Positions 25,030 to 33,460 of a stretch of 64,000 nucleotides of DNA are shown here, piece after piece. The number at the start of each line of letters is the position of its first letter. The stretch's first letter is position 1. Position numbers and translations under genes: made by a program. The notes beneath the pieces are model-generated. The model did no database searches. It saw nothing but the letters and a program-made list of their open reading frames with translations, and had not been told where the DNA came from. Source of the DNA: Cryptosporangium phraense (GTDB lineage: Bacteria > Actinomycetota > Actinomycetes > Mycobacteriales > Cryptosporangiaceae); the NCBI RefSeq assembly GCF_006912135.1, contig NZ_VIRS01000029.1:1-64000 (forward strand), given 5' to 3'.

Positions 25030-26204
25030 GCCGGAGTCGCCGTCGCGCCGACCGACGCGGGCCGTCCGGCGTCGGGCACCAGGCGCAGCCCGGCCCGCTC
25101 GGACCGGACGTGCGGGCCGGAGACCAGGGCCAGCGACGGGGCGGCCTGGACCTCCCGGATGCGCTCCTCGTCGACCCGGATGCCGAGGCCGGGCGCGTCG
25201 CCGAGGACGATGCCGCCGTCGGTGAACTCCTGGTCGATGTCGAGCCCGACCGGCGAATGCAGGTGCTGGATCTCGAACGACAGGTGGTTGGGGATCGCGG
25301 CGGCCGCGTGGGCCAGCGGGTTGGCGTGGTACGAGACCGGGCTCACCGGCAGGTCGCGGCTGTGCGCGACCGCGGCCACCCGGAGGAAGTGGCTGATGCC
25401 CCAGACGTTGCCGACCTGGACGATGTCGACCGCGTCGGCGTCGAACAGCGGGCGGTACTGCTCGAGGCCGGTCAGGTTCTCGCCGGTGGCCACCGCGGTC
25501 CGGACGTGCTGGCGCAGCGACGCGTGCCCGGCCGCGTCCCAACGGCGCAGCGGCTCCTCGATCCAGGCCAGGTCGATCGAGTTCTCCAGCTCGCTCACGT
25601 ACCGCACCGCCTGGCTGCGGTTCCAGGACTCGTTGGCGTCGAGCATGAGCGCGGGACGGGCCGAGTTGCGGCCGAGGACGTCGCGGACGGCGAGGAGCCG
25701 GCGCAGGTCGTGGGTGGCGTCGTGGCCGCCCTTGAGCTTGGCCGCGCTGAAGCCGCGCTCGGCGTAGCGCTCGTACACCTCGACCAGCGCCTCGTCGTCG
25801 AGCGCGATGTCCAGGCCGGACGCGTAGCCGGGTACGTAGCGATCCAGAGCTCCCAGGGTGCGCCACAGCGGCTCGTCGGCCGCCTTCGCTTTGAGGTCCC
25901 AGAGTGCCATGTCGATCGCGCCGATCGCCCCGAAGACCGCGCCCGCGTGTCCGGTCTTGAAGACGCGGTTCAGCATCCGGTCGTAGAGCGCGGTGACCGC
26001 GCGCGGGTCCTCGCCCTCGACGGCGTCGAACACCCGGTCGATGTCGCCGTGCGCGCCGACGCCCACCCCCTCGAGACCGCTGTCGGTCTCGAGGATCAAC
26101 ACGTGGACGTCGGTCTGCGGTCCGGGCATCACCCCGTTGGCATCACCGGTCAGCCTGCCCCACTCGTGCGTGGTGAGCAGACTGCGATAACCGGTGATCT
26201 TCAT
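25026..26204 (-). CDS. Enolase-superfamily acid-sugar dehydratase
   Basis: The 392-residue member of the mandelate racemase subgroup removes water from an aldonate to give a 2-keto-3-deoxy acid. The base motif is K156-L-K158, the magnesium ligands D189, E216 and E242 (G-E-N), and the general-acid region is S-Y-H293-A-N-P. The C-terminal tail beyond about 370 is variable. Setting and lactonase partner suggest L-fuconate, L-rhamnonate or galactonate. Its ATG follows AGGAGTC; permease genes lie 19 bases upstream in the same operon. Confidence 0.9.
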   Translation of the reverse strand: MKITGYRSLLTTHEWGRLTGDANGVMPGPQTDVHVLILETDSGLEGVGVGAHGDIDRVFDAVEGEDPRAVTALYDRMLNRVFKTGHAGAVFGAIGAIDMALWDLKAKAADEPLWRTLGALDRYVPGYASGLDIALDDEALVEVYERYAERGFSAAKLKGGHDATHDLRRLLAVRDVLGRNSARPALMLDANESWNRSQAVRYVSELENSIDLAWIEEPLRRWDAAGHASLRQHVRTAVATGENLTGLEQYRPLFDADAVDIVQVGNVWGISHFLRVAAVAHSRDLPVSPVSYHANPLAHAAAAIPNHLSFEIQHLHSPVGLDIDQEFTDGGIVLGDAPGLGIRVDEERIREVQAAPSLALVSGPHVRSERAGLRLVPDAGRPASVGATATPA

Positions 26205-26223
26205 AGAGACTCCTTAGTGGGGC

Positions 26224-27102
26224 TCACTCCTTGGTCCCGCCCGCCGTCATGCCGGCGACCAAGAAGCGTTGTGACACGAGGAAAACGAGGAGCACCGGCA
26301 GCACCGAGACGATGGTCGCCAGCGCGAGCGTGGGCAGCTGCACCGACTGCACACCGGCCGAGCTCGGGTTGAACGCCGGCGTCGACGCGAGCAGGGACGT
26401 CAGCCCCACCTGCACCGGGTAGCCGTCGCTGGAGGGCAGCATCACGAATGGCAGGAAGAAGTTGTTCCAGTTCTGGACGAAGCTGAAGAACGCGACCAGG
26501 GCCACGATCGGCGCGGCCAGCGGCAGCGCGACCTTGGTGAAGACCTGGTACTCCCGGCAGCCGTCGATCCGGGCGGCCGCCAGCAGATCGCGCGGGATGC
26601 TCGTCGAGAAGTAGATGTACGTGAGGTACACCCCGAACGGGAAGAACGACATCGGCAGGATCACCGACAGCGGGCTGCCGATCAGGCCGACGACGTTCAG
26701 CTCCAGGAAGATCGGCAGCACCAGCGCCGTGTTCGGGATCAGCATGACGATCAGGGTCAGGACGAGCAGCAGCCGGCGGCCCCGGAACTCGGTCAGCGCC
26801 AGCGCGTAGCCGGCCGGGATGCTGGCGACCAGCGTGATCACCAGCGCGCCGGCCGAGTACAGGGCCGAGTTGCCGATCCAGGTGGTGACCGCGCCGTCCT
26901 GGAAGTCGAACAGCTGGGTCCAGTTCGTGGCCAGGTGCCCGGGACTGCCCGGGGCGAACGGGTTGTCGGTGATCAGCCCGCGGGCCGTCTTCGTGGTGGC
27001 CAGCACCAGCCAGACGATCGGGATGGCGAAGAACAGGACGAAGACCGCCACCATGACGGTGACGATCGTCCGTCCGCTCCAGCCGCTCACGCTGGTTCTC
27101 AT
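26224..27102 (-). CDS. Sugar ABC importer permease, MalG-type
   Basis: The 292-residue permease has hydrophobic helices at about 15-38 and 80-105, and the EAA loop A-A-R-I-D-G-C-R-E-Y-Q-V-F near 180. It pairs with the permease at 27106 and the binding protein at 28023 and, like the other sugar importers in this window, lacks a local ATPase. The start follows the other permease's stop by three bases. Confidence 0.92.
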   Translation of the reverse strand: MRTSVSGWSGRTIVTVMVAVFVLFFAIPIVWLVLATTKTARGLITDNPFAPGSPGHLATNWTQLFDFQDGAVTTWIGNSALYSAGALVITLVASIPAGYALALTEFRGRRLLLVLTLIVMLIPNTALVLPIFLELNVVGLIGSPLSVILPMSFFPFGVYLTYIYFSTSIPRDLLAAARIDGCREYQVFTKVALPLAAPIVALVAFFSFVQNWNNFFLPFVMLPSSDGYPVQVGLTSLLASTPAFNPSSAGVQSVQLPTLALATIVSVLPVLLVFLVSQRFLVAGMTAGGTKE

Positions 27103-27105
27103 GTC

Positions 27106-28026
27106 TCAATCCCGCTCGAACAGGCCGCCGCGCGTCACGAAGACGGCCGACAGCGCCAGGGCGATGACGAGCAGCAGCAACGAGATGGCGGCCGCTCCGT
27201 TGAAGTCGTTCTGCTGGAACGCGTACTGGTAGGCCAGCTGGTTGAGCGAGTAGTCGTTCGGGACGATCGCGTTGCTGGCCTGGGAGAGCAACTGCGGCTC
27301 GACGAAGAGCTGGGTGCCCGCGGCGAGCGACATGATGCCCATGTACGAGATCCACTTGCGCAACATCGGCAGCTGGATGTTCCAGGCGATCTGGACCGGG
27401 TTCGCGCCGTCCATCCGGGCCGCCTCCATGACGTCGTCGCTGATGTTGTTCAGCGCGCCGTACATGATGACGATCCAGCCGCCCGCGCCCGTCCAGAACG
27501 CGATGATCGCGAAGATGACCGGCAGGTTCCCCGGGACGATGACCTGCACGAAGCTGTCGAAGCCGAACAGCTTCAGCAGGCCGCCGACCGGGCTGGCCGT
27601 CGGGTCGAGCACGAACAGCCAGAGCAGCACGCTCGACGCGCCGGCCAGCGCTCCGGGCAGGTAGAAGACGAACCGCAGGGTCCGGCTCAGCCAGCGGACC
27701 TTGATCGCGTGCACCACGACCGCGAGCAGCGTCACCAGGACGACCAGCGCGACGAGCCAGATGCCGAGATAGAAGGCCACGTGCCGGACCGCGGGCCAGA
27801 ACCGGAAGTCGTCGACCACCTTGGAGAAGTTCGCGACCCCGGCGAAGCGCCCCTCGGCGTCGGTGAAGGCCAGGTAGACCGCGTAGAGCGTGGGCAGGAT
27901 CCCGAACGCCAGCGCGAGCGCCGCGTAGAGCGAGACGAAGCCGTAGCTCATCGCGTTGCGGCGCCGGACGGGCGGCCGGATGGCCGCCCGCCCCGCTACC
28001 GCGGCCGCTTCGGCGACAACGGTCAT
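27106..28026 (-). CDS. Sugar ABC importer permease, MalF-type
   Basis: The 306-residue permease has an Ala/Arg-rich cytoplasmic start and six helices beginning at about 28-50. The EAA loop is M-E-A-A-R-M-D-G-A-N-P-V-Q-I-A-W near 205. The ATG at 28026 overlaps the binding-protein stop (ATGA); the longer open frame upstream runs through that gene and is not coding in this frame. Confidence 0.92.
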   Translation of the reverse strand: MTVVAEAAAVAGRAAIRPPVRRRNAMSYGFVSLYAALALAFGILPTLYAVYLAFTDAEGRFAGVANFSKVVDDFRFWPAVRHVAFYLGIWLVALVVLVTLLAVVVHAIKVRWLSRTLRFVFYLPGALAGASSVLLWLFVLDPTASPVGGLLKLFGFDSFVQVIVPGNLPVIFAIIAFWTGAGGWIVIMYGALNNISDDVMEAARMDGANPVQIAWNIQLPMLRKWISYMGIMSLAAGTQLFVEPQLLSQASNAIVPNDYSLNQLAYQYAFQQNDFNGAAAISLLLLVIALALSAVFVTRGGLFERD

Positions 28027-29378
28027 TTGACCGTGTAGCCGTTCACCTGCGCCTGGTTCTTGATCGCCTGCTCCCACTCGGGGAGCAGCGAGACCAGGCT
28101 CTTGCCGTCGGCGATCGCCGGGGTGACGGTCTTGGCCCAGACGGCCTCCTGGCTGAAGATCCCGGATCCCCAGCCGTCCCAGATCGACGTGCCGGCCTTG
28201 ACCACGGCCGACAGGTCGGTGGCGTAGTAGCCGCTGGTCTCCTGCTTCTTCACCCACTTCTCGGCGGCCGGCGCGTACGCCGGGTAGCCCGGGGCGACGT
28301 TGACCTGGTAGTCGTCGGCCGTCGTGACGAACCGGGCGAACGACTCCGCGGCCTCGAGGTTCTTCGAGTGGCTGCTGACGAACCAGGTGCCGCCGCCGAC
28401 GTTGCCGGTCACGGCCTCGTCGCTGCCCCAGGCGGGCGGGGCGGCCACGCCGAGCTCACCCTTGGGGACGTTGAGCGAGTCCGGGTTGTTGAAGATCGCC
28501 CCCGCGTACCAGGCCGGGCCGGGCATCAGGAGCACCTTGCCGGAGTACTTCTGCACGAACTCGGGCGTGAAGACGCTGACGTTCGGCATCGTGCCGTTCT
28601 TGATCAGCGTGTCGAGCATCGTGGCGGCGCGCTTGCACTGGTCGCTGTCGAGATCGACCGTGACCGACTTCGGGCCGGTGATGCCGTTGGCCTGGCACTT
28701 GCTGGCCCAGAAGAAGACCTCGGGCGTCCAGGCGTCGCCGACCGTGCCGACGATGTACCCGGGGTGCTCCTGGCCGACCTTCACGCCCAGGGCCTGGTAC
28801 TCCTCCCAGGTCTTGGGGACCTGGTAGCCGAACTGGTCGAGCAGCTTCTTGTTGTACCAGAGCACGGCCTGGGCCAGGTCGTTGCGCAGGCAGTACACCT
28901 TGCCCTCGACCGTGCACGGGTTCAGCGCGCCCGCGGTGAACTGGTCGAGCGTCTCTTTCTTGACCAGCCCGTCGTTGAGCACGGCCGCGAACGCCTGCTT
29001 GCCGTTGCTCTTCTGGCTGGCCCAGGCCGCGTCGTTGTTCTGGGACGAGAACACGACGTCCGGCCAGCCGCTGCCCGCCCGGTCGAAGAGCTGCATCTTC
29101 GTCCGGAAGGAGTTCGAGCCGTTCGCCGACCCGTCGTAGGTCACGACCTTGACCTTGACGTCGGGGTTGGCCTTGACGAACGCGTCGGCGGCCTTGGTGC
29201 GGTCGGCGTCCACCCAGACCGTGATCGTCGACTTGTCGTCCTGCTTGACCTGGGGGAAGCCGTACGAACCGGTGGTGGTGTCGCCGCCGCCGTTACAGGC
29301 GGTGAGCGCGAGAACGAGGGCACCGGCGGCGCCGAGGGCCGCAAGCCGGGACCGTCGAGCGGCTCTGAACCGAACCAT
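28023..29378 (-). CDS. Carbohydrate ABC importer substrate-binding lipoprotein
   Basis: The 451-residue lipoprotein has signal L-A-L-T-A-C with lipidated C28. The body matches family 1 sugar-binding proteins, with A-V-L-W-Y-N-K-K-L near 163 and M-P-G-P-A-W-Y near 280. The ATG at 29378 was preferred because AAGGACA lies seven bases before it and the signal peptide then has an Arg-rich n-region; an upstream in-frame codon adds only twelve polar residues. It is the first gene of the minus-strand sugar-acid operon and faces the dehydrogenase operon starting at 29473. Confidence 0.93.
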   Translation of the reverse strand: MVRFRAARRSRLAALGAAGALVLALTACNGGGDTTTGSYGFPQVKQDDKSTITVWVDADRTKAADAFVKANPDVKVKVVTYDGSANGSNSFRTKMQLFDRAGSGWPDVVFSSQNNDAAWASQKSNGKQAFAAVLNDGLVKKETLDQFTAGALNPCTVEGKVYCLRNDLAQAVLWYNKKLLDQFGYQVPKTWEEYQALGVKVGQEHPGYIVGTVGDAWTPEVFFWASKCQANGITGPKSVTVDLDSDQCKRAATMLDTLIKNGTMPNVSVFTPEFVQKYSGKVLLMPGPAWYAGAIFNNPDSLNVPKGELGVAAPPAWGSDEAVTGNVGGGTWFVSSHSKNLEAAESFARFVTTADDYQVNVAPGYPAYAPAAEKWVKKQETSGYYATDLSAVVKAGTSIWDGWGSGIFSQEAVWAKTVTPAIADGKSLVSLLPEWEQAIKNQAQVNGYTVK

Positions 29379-29472
29379 GTCGTTGTCCTTTTCTGTCGTC
29401 GTCCTTGACGCCAACTACGTTGGGGCCAGACCATAAGGTCACACGTATGATGTTTGCAAGAGCGAGAGGAAA
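29379..29472. promoter_or_regulatory. Divergent promoter region of the sugar-acid locus
   Basis: This 94-base gap separates the two divergent operons. It contains CCAAC-tac-GTTGG (29411-29423), a perfect five-base-arm palindrome, and ACGTATGATGTTTGCA (29443-29458), whose ends echo the sequence before the FadR-type regulator gene. One or both may be operators that switch the two operons together. Confidence 0.45.
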
Positions 29473-30504
29473 GTGAGCTCGTCGATGATTGGTGTGGCCT
29501 ACGAAGGCGAAGGCCTGCTGCGGACGACGCCGGTGACCGCCGAACCGCCCGGACCAGGCGAACTGCAGGTCGCGGTGGCCTACTGCGGGCTCTGCGGAAC
29601 CGACCTCCACATCGCCCACGGCAACATGGACGCGCGCGTGAAGACGCCGCTGGTCTTCGGCCACGAGGCCTCCGGGACCGTCGCCGCGGTCGGACCGGGC
29701 GTGGAGGGCTGGGCGGTCGGTGACCCGCTGACCGTGATGCCGCTGCTCTGGGACGGCACCTGCGCGGCCTGCCTGGCCGGCCACCAGCACATCTGCCAGA
29801 ACCTGACGTTCGTCGGCATCGACTCGCCCGGAGCGCTGCAGCAGCGGTGGAACGTCCCGGCCTCGATCGCGGTGCCGCTCCCGGCCGATCTGAGCCTGCG
29901 CACGGCCGCGCTGGTGGAGCCGGTGGCCGTCGCGGTCCACGACGTCCGGCGCTCGGAATTACAGGTCGGAGACCGCGCCGTCGTGCTCGGCGGCGGTCCG
30001 ATCGGCGTCCTGATCGCGTGCGTGGCCCGGCACGCGGGTGCGCGTGTGCTGGTGGCCGAGGTCGATCCGGGCCGTCGTGGCCTGGCCTCCGCGCTCGGGT
30101 TCGACGTCGTCGATCCGGCTACGGACGACGTCCCCGAGTTCGTCGAGGGGTGGACCGGAGGCACCGGAGCCGACGTGGTGTTCGAGGTGTCGGGCGCGGC
30201 CGCGGCGGCTCGGTCCACCACTGCGCTGGCCAAGGTCCGGGGCACGATCGTCGTCGTCGCGATTCACGCCGCGGCCCGCGAGATCGACCTGCAACGGGTC
30301 TTCTGGCGCGAGCTGCGCCTGCTCGGAGCCCGGGTCTACCAGCGATCCGACTTCGAGCGCGCGATCGAGCTGCTGCACGGGGGCGTCATCCCGGCGGACG
30401 AGCTGATCACGGGGGTCGTGCCCCTCGACGGGACACCCGGAGCCATGGCCGATCTCTCGGCCGGCCGGGCCATGAAGATCCTCGTCGACGTGGCCGGCGC
30501 ATGA
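29473..30504 (+). CDS. Zinc-type medium-chain dehydrogenase
   Basis: The 343-residue alcohol/polyol dehydrogenase (PF08240/PF00107) has the catalytic-zinc residues in Y-C-G-L-C-G-T-D-L-H and F-G-H-E-A. A cysteine-rich loop C-A-A-C-L-A-G-H-Q-H-I-C around 92-103 holds the structural-zinc region, and the NAD-binding G-G-G-P-I-G lies near 175. An alternative ATG at 29485 would shorten it by four residues. It is first in a plus-strand operon with an SDR, a KDPG-type aldolase and a PfkB kinase. A likely role is oxidation of a sugar alcohol or a 2-keto-3-deoxy acid. Confidence 0.87.
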   Translation: MSSSMIGVAYEGEGLLRTTPVTAEPPGPGELQVAVAYCGLCGTDLHIAHGNMDARVKTPLVFGHEASGTVAAVGPGVEGWAVGDPLTVMPLLWDGTCAACLAGHQHICQNLTFVGIDSPGALQQRWNVPASIAVPLPADLSLRTAALVEPVAVAVHDVRRSELQVGDRAVVLGGGPIGVLIACVARHAGARVLVAEVDPGRRGLASALGFDVVDPATDDVPEFVEGWTGGTGADVVFEVSGAAAAARSTTALAKVRGTIVVVAIHAAAREIDLQRVFWRELRLLGARVYQRSDFERAIELLHGGVIPADELITGVVPLDGTPGAMADLSAGRAMKILVDVAGA

Positions 30505-31256
30505 GCGGCCTGTTCGACCTCAGCGGCCGGCTCGCCGTCGTCACCGGAGCCCGGCGGGGGATCGGCCGGGCGATGGCCGAGGCCCTGGCCGCGGCCGGAG
30601 CCGACGTCGTCGGGGTCAGCGCCCAGCTGGGCCCGGACGACGAGGTCGGGAAGACGATCCAGGGCCTCGGCCGGACGTTCGAGGCGCGCGCGGTGGACTT
30701 CGCCGACCGTGGGGCGGTGTGCGCCCTGGGCGCCGAGCTCGCCGAGCGGGCCCCGGACATCCTGGTCAACAACGCCGGGACGATCGAGCGGGCGCCGGCG
30801 ATCGAGCACCCGCTGGAGTGGTGGGACCGCGTGCTCGAGGTCGACCTGTCCAGCCAGTTCGTGCTGACCCAGCTGGTCGCCGGGCCGATGCTGGAGCGCG
30901 GGCGGGGCAAGATCATCTTCACCGCGAGCCTGCTGAGCTTCCAGGGCGGCATCAACGTCCCCGGGTACGCGGCCGCGAAGTCCGGGATCGCCGGGCTCAC
31001 CCGGGCGCTGGCCAACGAGTGGGCCGGGCGGGGCGTGAACGTCAACGCGATCGCGCCGGGCTACATCGCCACCGACAACACGCAGGCGCTGCGCGAGGAC
31101 CCGGTGCGGTCCAGCTCGATCCTGGAACGGATCCCGGCCGGACGGTGGGGGAACGGCGACGACCTCGCGGGCGCGGCCGTCTTCCTCAGCTCGGCCGCGT
31201 CGGACTACGTCTCGGGCACGATCCTGCCGGTGGACGGTGGGTGGCTGGGCAGATGA
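30501..31256 (+). CDS. Short-chain dehydrogenase, KduD / 2-keto-3-deoxy-fuconate dehydrogenase-like
   Basis: The 251-residue Rossmann enzyme has the cofactor motif T-G-A-R-R-G-I-G (residues 15-22), N-N-A-G near 88, the catalytic Ser in T-A-S-L-L-S, the Y-A-A-A-K active-site motif near 157 and the C-terminal V-D-G-G-W. It closely resembles 2-deoxy-D-gluconate 3-dehydrogenase (KduD). In L-fucose oxidation an SDR of this kind acts on 2-keto-3-deoxy-L-fuconate at C4. It starts at the preceding stop (ATGA) and ends overlapping the aldolase start. Confidence 0.9.
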   Translation: MSGLFDLSGRLAVVTGARRGIGRAMAEALAAAGADVVGVSAQLGPDDEVGKTIQGLGRTFEARAVDFADRGAVCALGAELAERAPDILVNNAGTIERAPAIEHPLEWWDRVLEVDLSSQFVLTQLVAGPMLERGRGKIIFTASLLSFQGGINVPGYAAAKSGIAGLTRALANEWAGRGVNVNAIAPGYIATDNTQALREDPVRSSSILERIPAGRWGNGDDLAGAAVFLSSAASDYVSGTILPVDGGWLGR

Positions 31257-31870
31257 TCGAGGACGAGCTCGCCCGGATCCGGGTGCTGCCGGTCGTCGTC
31301 ATCGACGACCCGGGCCGGTGCGTGCCGCTGGCGCACGCCCTCGCCGAGGGCGGGGTGCCGTGCGCGGAGATCACCCTGCGGACGCCGGACGCGCTCGACG
31401 CGGTCGCCGCGGTGGCCGATCTGGAGGGGTTCCTGGTCGGGGCGGGCACCGTGGTCGGCTCTTCGCAGCTCGACCGGGCGGTGGACGCGGGGGCGCGTTT
31501 CGCGGTGAGCCCGGGATTCGATCGTGAGCTCAGCCTTGCTGCCTCGGGGCGGGGGATCGCCCTGATTCCCGGCGTGGCGACGGCCAGCGAGGTGCTCGCG
31601 GCCGGTGCGGCCGGCCACTCGACCGTGAAGCTGTTCCCGGCCGCGCAGCTCGGTGGGGCCGGGATGATCTCGGCTCTGCGCGGTCCGTTCCCGGACGTCC
31701 GGTTCGTCCCCAGCGGCGGGATCAGCCTCGACAACGCGGCCGAGTACGACCTCGACGCGGTGCTGACCGTGAGCACCAGCTGGATCGCGCCCCGGGCCGA
31801 GATCGCCGCCGGCCGGTTCGACGAGATCACCGCGCGGGCCCGCGCGTTCCGCGCGGCGGTCGGCCGATGA
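31253..31870 (+). CDS. eda: KDPG/KHG aldolase family protein
   Basis: The 205-residue class I aldolase (PF01081) cleaves 2-keto-3-deoxy-6-phospho-sugar acids into pyruvate and a three-carbon aldehyde. E-I-T-L-R-T holds the conserved Glu and Arg, V-G-A-G-T-V lies near 65, and the Schiff-base lysine is in S-T-V-K-L-F-P-A near 125, followed by V-P-S-G-G-I. It overlaps both neighbours by four bases. Together with the next gene it gives a phosphorylative Entner-Doudoroff-like exit from 2-keto-3-deoxy acids. Confidence 0.92.
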   Translation: MIEDELARIRVLPVVVIDDPGRCVPLAHALAEGGVPCAEITLRTPDALDAVAAVADLEGFLVGAGTVVGSSQLDRAVDAGARFAVSPGFDRELSLAASGRGIALIPGVATASEVLAAGAAGHSTVKLFPAAQLGGAGMISALRGPFPDVRFVPSGGISLDNAAEYDLDAVLTVSTSWIAPRAEIAAGRFDEITARARAFRAAVGR

Positions 31871-32901
31871 TCGAGCGCGTGGTGACCGTGGGGGAGGCCC
31901 TGGCGGTGTTCCGCGCCGGCGACGACGGTCCGCTGTGGTCGGCGCCCCGGGTCGCGGTCTCGACCGGCGGCGCCGAGGGCAACGTCGCGATGGCCCTGGC
32001 CCGCCGCGGTGTGCCGGTCAGCTGGTTCGGACGGGTGGGCGACGACTCGCTGGGGCGTCGCGTCGTCCGGGAACTGCGCGCGGAAGGCGTCGACGTGCAC
32101 CCGGTCGTGGACCGGGAGAACCCGACGGGTCTGCTGGTCAAGGAGCTCGACGCCGGTGGGCGGACCAGCGTCGTCTACTACCGGAGGGGGAGCGCGGGCA
32201 GCCGGCTGAGCCCGGCCGACGTCGACCGGATCCCGCTGACCGGCGCGACGCTGGTCCACCTCACCGGCATCACGCCCGCGCTCTCGCCGGAGGCGCGGTC
32301 GGCGGTCGACCACCTGCTCGACCGGGCGAAGACCGCGGGCGCAACGGTCTCGTTCGACGTGAACCATCGCGGCCGTCTGTGGGAGGGGGAGACGGCCGCG
32401 CCGGTCTACCGCGAGATCGCGTCGCGGGCCGACGTGCTGTTCGCGAGCCTCGAGGAGGTTCCGTATCTGATTCCGGGCTGGGGTGGGGTGAGCCCGGAAC
32501 CGGGCGGGGTCTCGGAACCGGGCGGGGGCTCGAGTCCGGGCGGGGTCTCGGGTTTGGGCGGAGGCGGCGCCGGAGCGGCGGCGGTGGCGTTGGGCGAGCG
32601 GGGGTATTCGCACGTGGTGGTGACGGCCGGGGCAGCCGGCGCTGTCGCGGGAATCGACGGGGAGCTGTACGCGGTACCGGCCGTGCCGCTCGACGGGGTG
32701 GTCGACACGGTGGGGGCGGGCGACGCCTTCGTCGGCGGGTACCTGGCCGAGCTGGTAGCGGGGCACGGGCCGTCGCGTCGGTTGCGGACCGGTGCCCTGC
32801 TCGGGGCGGCGGCGTGCCGGCATGCGGGGGATTGGGAAGGGGTGGCGGATCTGTCCGCCCTGGACGGAGAAGCCGCTCCGGACGACCCGGTCACCCGCTG
32901 A
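31867..32901 (+). CDS. PfkB-family sugar kinase, probable 2-keto-3-deoxy-gluconate kinase
   Basis: The 344-residue kinase (PF00294) has V-S-T-G-G-A-E-G-N-V-A near 33 and the ATP/catalytic signature D-T-V-G-A-G-D-A-F near 280. KDG kinase would supply the phosphorylated substrate of the adjacent aldolase. Residues about 205-236 are a Gly/Pro/Ser-rich insert, encoded by imperfect 18-bp repeats, between the conserved E-E-V-P-Y-L and the following strand. The insert is unusual for the family and probably a surface loop. Start overlaps the aldolase stop. Confidence 0.88.
   Translation: MIERVVTVGEALAVFRAGDDGPLWSAPRVAVSTGGAEGNVAMALARRGVPVSWFGRVGDDSLGRRVVRELRAEGVDVHPVVDRENPTGLLVKELDAGGRTSVVYYRRGSAGSRLSPADVDRIPLTGATLVHLTGITPALSPEARSAVDHLLDRAKTAGATVSFDVNHRGRLWEGETAAPVYREIASRADVLFASLEEVPYLIPGWGGVSPEPGGVSEPGGGSSPGGVSGLGGGGAGAAAVALGERGYSHVVVTAGAAGAVAGIDGELYAVPAVPLDGVVDTVGAGDAFVGGYLAELVAGHGPSRRLRTGALLGAAACRHAGDWEGVADLSALDGEAAPDDPVTR
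32496..32567 (+). repeat. Four imperfect 18-bp tandem repeats inside the kinase gene
   Basis: Units beginning at 32496, 32514, 32532 and 32550 share the pattern GGAACCGGGCGGGGTCTC with changes mainly in the last copy. In frame they encode a repeating G-G-V-S-E/S-P hexapeptide. Because each unit is 18 bases, copy-number change would not disturb the reading frame. Confidence 0.85.
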
Positions 32902-32947
32902 GGCCCGCCCGACGCCGGCCGCGCCAAGAAGCTGACCGGGTCGGCGG

Positions 32948-33077
32948 TCAGCCGAACCAGGCGACCTGAACGACAACGATCTGCTGGCCCCGAATGTCAG
33001 TCAGGTTGCGCTCGGACTTCCTCGTCGAGTTCATCGAGGAGGTCGTCGGGGTCACAGCCCCAACGCCAATCAGCCAC
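32948..33077 (-). pseudogene. Frameshifted small protein downstream of an antitoxin-like gene
   Basis: GTG 33077 overlaps the stop of the upstream small gene. Translation reads V-A-D-W-R-W-G-C-D-P-D-D-L-L-D-E-L-D-E-E-V-R-A-Q-P-D and stops after 26 residues. Removing one C in the CAACCTGAC stretch joins it to L-T-D-I-R-G-Q-Q-I-V-V-V-Q-V-A-W-F-G, a hydrophobic end running to a stop at 32948. The repaired 42-residue protein would be coherent. This is either a one-base decay, a sequencing error or a recoding site. I do not recognise the family. Confidence 0.5.
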
Positions 33078-33423
33078 CGGCGAGTTCGCGATGGGCAGCG
33101 CGAACGATCTCTCCGGCCTCCCGGATCGCCCGCGCTCGAGTGTCGGGGTCCGGATCGTCGACGGCACGTTCTGCGGCGTGCAGGCGGGCGGCCGTATGCG
33201 GGTGTCGTTCGATCTCGATGACGACGCCCCACTGACGGTAGAACATCCGGATCGGAGTGACGCTGTCTTCATCGCCGGCACGCACGAACGCCGCCTGCAT
33301 GTCGTTGAAGAACTCCGGCAGCCTGGAGGGGACGAGAGTCGCGACTGCTTGCCTCAACGCGGGCAGCGTCAGTTCGGGGAGGGGCATGACCGGGACGTCT
33401 CCTGCGGCGTGCGGAGCGGTCAT
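33070..33423 (-). CDS. Small acidic protein, antitoxin-like, family uncertain
   Basis: The 117-residue protein starts at ATG 33423 after AAGGGA. It has a proline-rich start, L-P-E-L-T-L-P-A-L-R-Q-A-V, then F-F-N-D-M-Q-A-A-F and W-G-V-V-I-E-I-E-R-H-P, and an acidic helix rich in Ala, Arg and Asp. It resembles small actinobacterial proteins that sit before a tiny second gene in toxin-antitoxin-like pairs (for example the DUF6247 type), but I cannot confirm this. The second gene here is the frameshifted 32948-33077. Confidence 0.6.
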   Translation of the reverse strand: MTAPHAAGDVPVMPLPELTLPALRQAVATLVPSRLPEFFNDMQAAFVRAGDEDSVTPIRMFYRQWGVVIEIERHPHTAARLHAAERAVDDPDPDTRARAIREAGEIVRAAHRELAGG

Positions 33424-33460
33424 CGTTCACGTCCCTTCTGTTACGTCGAGACCGCTCACA

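Noticed and set aside
26201-27355. 384-codon minus-strand frame overlapping the permease genes
   Set aside because: Out of frame with the two permeases, whose EAA loops identify the true frames.
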